In this document: positions 62,270-64,000 of the stretch, in pieces
How the letters are laid out: each line of letters opens with the position of its first letter
Numbering within the stretch: position 1 is the first letter of the stretch
Source of the DNA: an uncultured Porphyromonadaceae bacterium
GTDB lineage: Bacteria > Bacteroidota > Bacteroidia > Bacteroidales > Muribaculaceae
NCBI GenBank assembly: GCA_947567425.1
Contig: CANOLV010000009.1
Coordinates: forward strand, 1-64,000
Direction of reading: 5' to 3'
DNA length: 64,000 nucleotides
The notes under the pieces: model-generated
Told to the model about the DNA's origin: nothing
Database searches by the model: none
What the model saw: only the letters and a program-made list of their open reading frames with translations
Position numbers and translations under genes: made by a program

Positions 62270-64000
62270 ATGAAACTTAAAAGTGTTTTATTAGCCATGC
62301 TTGTCCCCGTGTTGGGGTCGGCCATGACGGCTCCGGAAGTGCAGGAGACTGCCCATGGAGTTAAGGCTACGCTCGACTCAATGGTGGTTGAGATGGAGTT
62401 CTATACCCCTTCGAGTCTGCGTATAGTGAAGTATCCGGTGTCTGAATCCGGACGGTCGGAGCAGGAGAGCTATTCTGTGATTGCCAAGCCCGGTGACGTT
62501 CCCTTTAAAGTGATGCGTTCCGGTAGTGCCGTGGCATTGAAGAGTGGGAAGCTGTCTGCATCGCTGAACCTTAAGAGCGGTGAGATTGCTTTCTCCGACG
62601 CTAATGGTCGTGCGTTGGTTAAGGAAAAGTCTACGTCGTTCAAGCCCGTCATGGATGCCGGAAAGCCGGCTCTTAGAGTAGGGCAGTCGTTTATCCTTGA
62701 TAAGAATGAGCCTATCTACGGACTCGGCAACTATGAGAATGGCAGCCTGTCGATGCGCGGATTCTCGCGCACGCTCATGCCCGGTAATGTCGAGGACGGC
62801 ATCCCCGTGGTGCAGTCGGTCAAGGGCTACGGCATACTTTGGGACAATTATTCTCCTACCGACTTCAATGACAATGCCGATGGCATGTCGTTTTCATCCG
62901 CTGTAGGCGACTGCGTGGACTATTATTTCATGTATGGAGGCAATGCCGATGGAGTAGTGGCGCAGATCCGTGCCCTTACCGGTGAAGTGCCGATGTTCCC
63001 GTTGTGGACTTATGGTTTCTGGCAGAGCCGCGAACGCTACAAGAGCCAGGATGAGACCATGGAGGTCGTGGCCCGCCATCGCGAACTGGGAGTGCCTTTT
63101 GACGGTATTATTCAGGACTGGCAGTACTGGGGCAACAATTATCTGTGGAATGCCATGGAGTTTATGAATCCCGAATTTCCGAATCCGAAGTTGATGGTTG
63201 ACTCTATCCACAACATGAACGCCCATGCCATAATATCTATATGGCAGTCGTTCGGTCCGCAGACCAAGGCTTACCGTGAACTTGACGAGAAGGGTCTGCT
63301 GTTCAACATCGAGACATGGCCTCAGTCAGGCATAGCGGAGCAGTGGCCTCCCCGTATGGACTATCCTTCCGGTGTCCGTGTGTTGGATGTCTACAGTCCT
63401 GAAGCCCGCGATATCTATTGGAACAACCTCCGTCGGCTTTACGATTTAGGCCTTGACGGATGGTGGATGGACTCTACAGAGCCTGACCACTTCAACGTTA
63501 CGGAAGCGGACTTCGACACGCCTACTGCTCTCGGCTCATTCCGCAGAGTGCGCGGTGCTTTCCCGTTGATGGCTGTCGGCGGTGTATATGACCACCAGCG
63601 TGCCACGTCCGACGATAAGCGTGTGTTTATCCTTACCCGTTCAGGCTGGACTGGCCAGCAACGCTACGGGTGCAATGTCTGGAGCGGCGACGTCAATTCG
63701 ACATGGGATATGTTGCGCAACACGGTGCCTGCTCTGCTTAACTTCACACTTACCGGCAACCCCAACTCCAACTCCGACATTGGTGGATTCTTCTGCGGTG
63801 TATACAATGTCAACGGAAGTAACTCGGCCACTAAAAATCCTCAATTCCAGGAACTCTATGTGCGCTGGCTCCAGATGGGCGCTTTCACTCCGATGATGCG
63901 TTCACACGGCACTGACATCAAACGCGAGATTTATTACTTCGGTGAGAAGGGAGAACCCGTTTACGATGCCATCGAGGACGCTATACGGTTGCGCTACTCA
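62270..64000 (+). CDS. Glycoside hydrolase family 31 enzyme (partial, runs off window)
   Basis: 577 codons are visible from the ATG at 62270 to the window end. It has a signal peptide (MKLKSVLLAMLVPVLGSAM), an N-terminal beta-sandwich with GYGILWDNYSPTDF, then the GH31 barrel starting MFPLWTYGFWQSRERYKSQD (about residues 242-261). The nucleophile Asp lies in LDGWWMDSTEPDHF (about residues 396-409) and the acid/base Asp in RYGCNVWSGDVNSTWD (about residues 464-480). NSDIGGFFCG follows. Members include alpha-xylosidases and alpha-glucosidases; the WWMDSTEP form is common in alpha-xylosidase-like Bacteroidetes enzymes, but specificity is not settled. It is presumably controlled by the regulator gene upstream. 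Confidence 0.9.
   Translation, partial: MKLKSVLLAMLVPVLGSAMTAPEVQETAHGVKATLDSMVVEMEFYTPSSLRIVKYPVSESGRSEQESYSVIAKPGDVPFKVMRSGSAVALKSGKLSASLNLKSGEIAFSDANGRALVKEKSTSFKPVMDAGKPALRVGQSFILDKNEPIYGLGNYENGSLSMRGFSRTLMPGNVEDGIPVVQSVKGYGILWDNYSPTDFNDNADGMSFSSAVGDCVDYYFMYGGNADGVVAQIRALTGEVPMFPLWTYGFWQSRERYKSQDETMEVVARHRELGVPFDGIIQDWQYWGNNYLWNAMEFMNPEFPNPKLMVDSIHNMNAHAIISIWQSFGPQTKAYRELDEKGLLFNIETWPQSGIAEQWPPRMDYPSGVRVLDVYSPEARDIYWNNLRRLYDLGLDGWWMDSTEPDHFNVTEADFDTPTALGSFRRVRGAFPLMAVGGVYDHQRATSDDKRVFILTRSGWTGQQRYGCNVWSGDVNSTWDMLRNTVPALLNFTLTGNPNSNSDIGGFFCGVYNVNGSNSATKNPQFQELYVRWLQMGAFTPMMRSHGTDIKREIYYFGEKGEPVYDAIEDAIRLRYS

Overview
The window is a piece of a Bacteroidales chromosome, most likely from the gut family Muribaculaceae (inferred, not proven). 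The evidence is the Bacteroidetes promoter grammar (TTTG, about 20 bp, TAnnTTTG) in front of many genes, the near absence of strong Shine-Dalgarno sequences, a Mfa-type fimbrial locus, rplL-rpoB-rpoC order, and families largely restricted to this phylum (DUF4292, DUF4491, DUF3575, DUF3868, DUF4906, propeller/AraC regulators, GH115, GH43 and GH31 enzymes).

Layout. 0-8.4 kb: end of rplL, an attenuator-like hairpin, rpoB, rpoC and a terminator. 8.5-12.1 kb: an LTA-synthase-like sulfatase, a PAP2 phosphatase and a divergent thioredoxin-like lipoprotein. 12.2-22.8 kb: a fimbrial locus (DUF3575, DUF3868/OmpA, major fimbrillin, Mfa2-type anchor, minor subunit, large DUF4906 tip-like protein). Its upstream region carries a 171-bp segment bounded by perfect 20-bp inverted repeats, with a consensus promoter that points away from the fimbrial genes in this assembly. 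This looks like an invertible ON/OFF switch in the OFF state. 22.9-23.6 kb: an orphan HipB-like regulator with three identical palindromic operators exactly 61 bp apart, then a promoter feeding a strongly structured, apparently non-coding RNA. 23.6-29.7 kb: a leftward five-gene operon (two rhomboids, an EEP-family enzyme, an M3 peptidase, GH43). 29.9-37.7 kb: an outer-membrane barrel, then a leftward operon dut, TPR, DUF4292, EnvC-like M23, GT2, flippase.

37.9-42.6 kb: dgt, a TPM-domain membrane protein, DUF4491 and guaA. 42.7-46.5 kb: a leftward GH43-GH115 pair aimed at acidic xylan side chains. 46.8-48.0 kb: a frameshifted small lipoprotein and a barrel-like protein. 48.0-52.9 kb: a leftward operon (coiled-coil membrane protein, MgtC family, CPA2 antiporter, EamA transporter). 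53.3 kb: tRNA-Arg(ACG). 53.5-59.4 kb: a 5'-nucleotidase, a GH3/beta-lactamase-fold fusion and glutamate dehydrogenase. 59.5-64 kb: a membrane-spanning propeller/AraC regulator followed by a GH31 enzyme that runs off the window. Between these two lie three ACATAGT repeats, a -7 box and a 349-bp MITE-like element with 32-bp terminal inverted repeats and a TAA target duplication. The MITE sits in the presumed 5' leader of the GH31 gene.

Most of the window is housekeeping and envelope maintenance. The accessory and most unusual parts are the switchable fimbrial locus, the operator/ncRNA region at 22.9-23.6 kb, and the MITE/AraC-site region at 61.8-62.3 kb. No recombinase, transposase, CRISPR array or prophage gene was seen.
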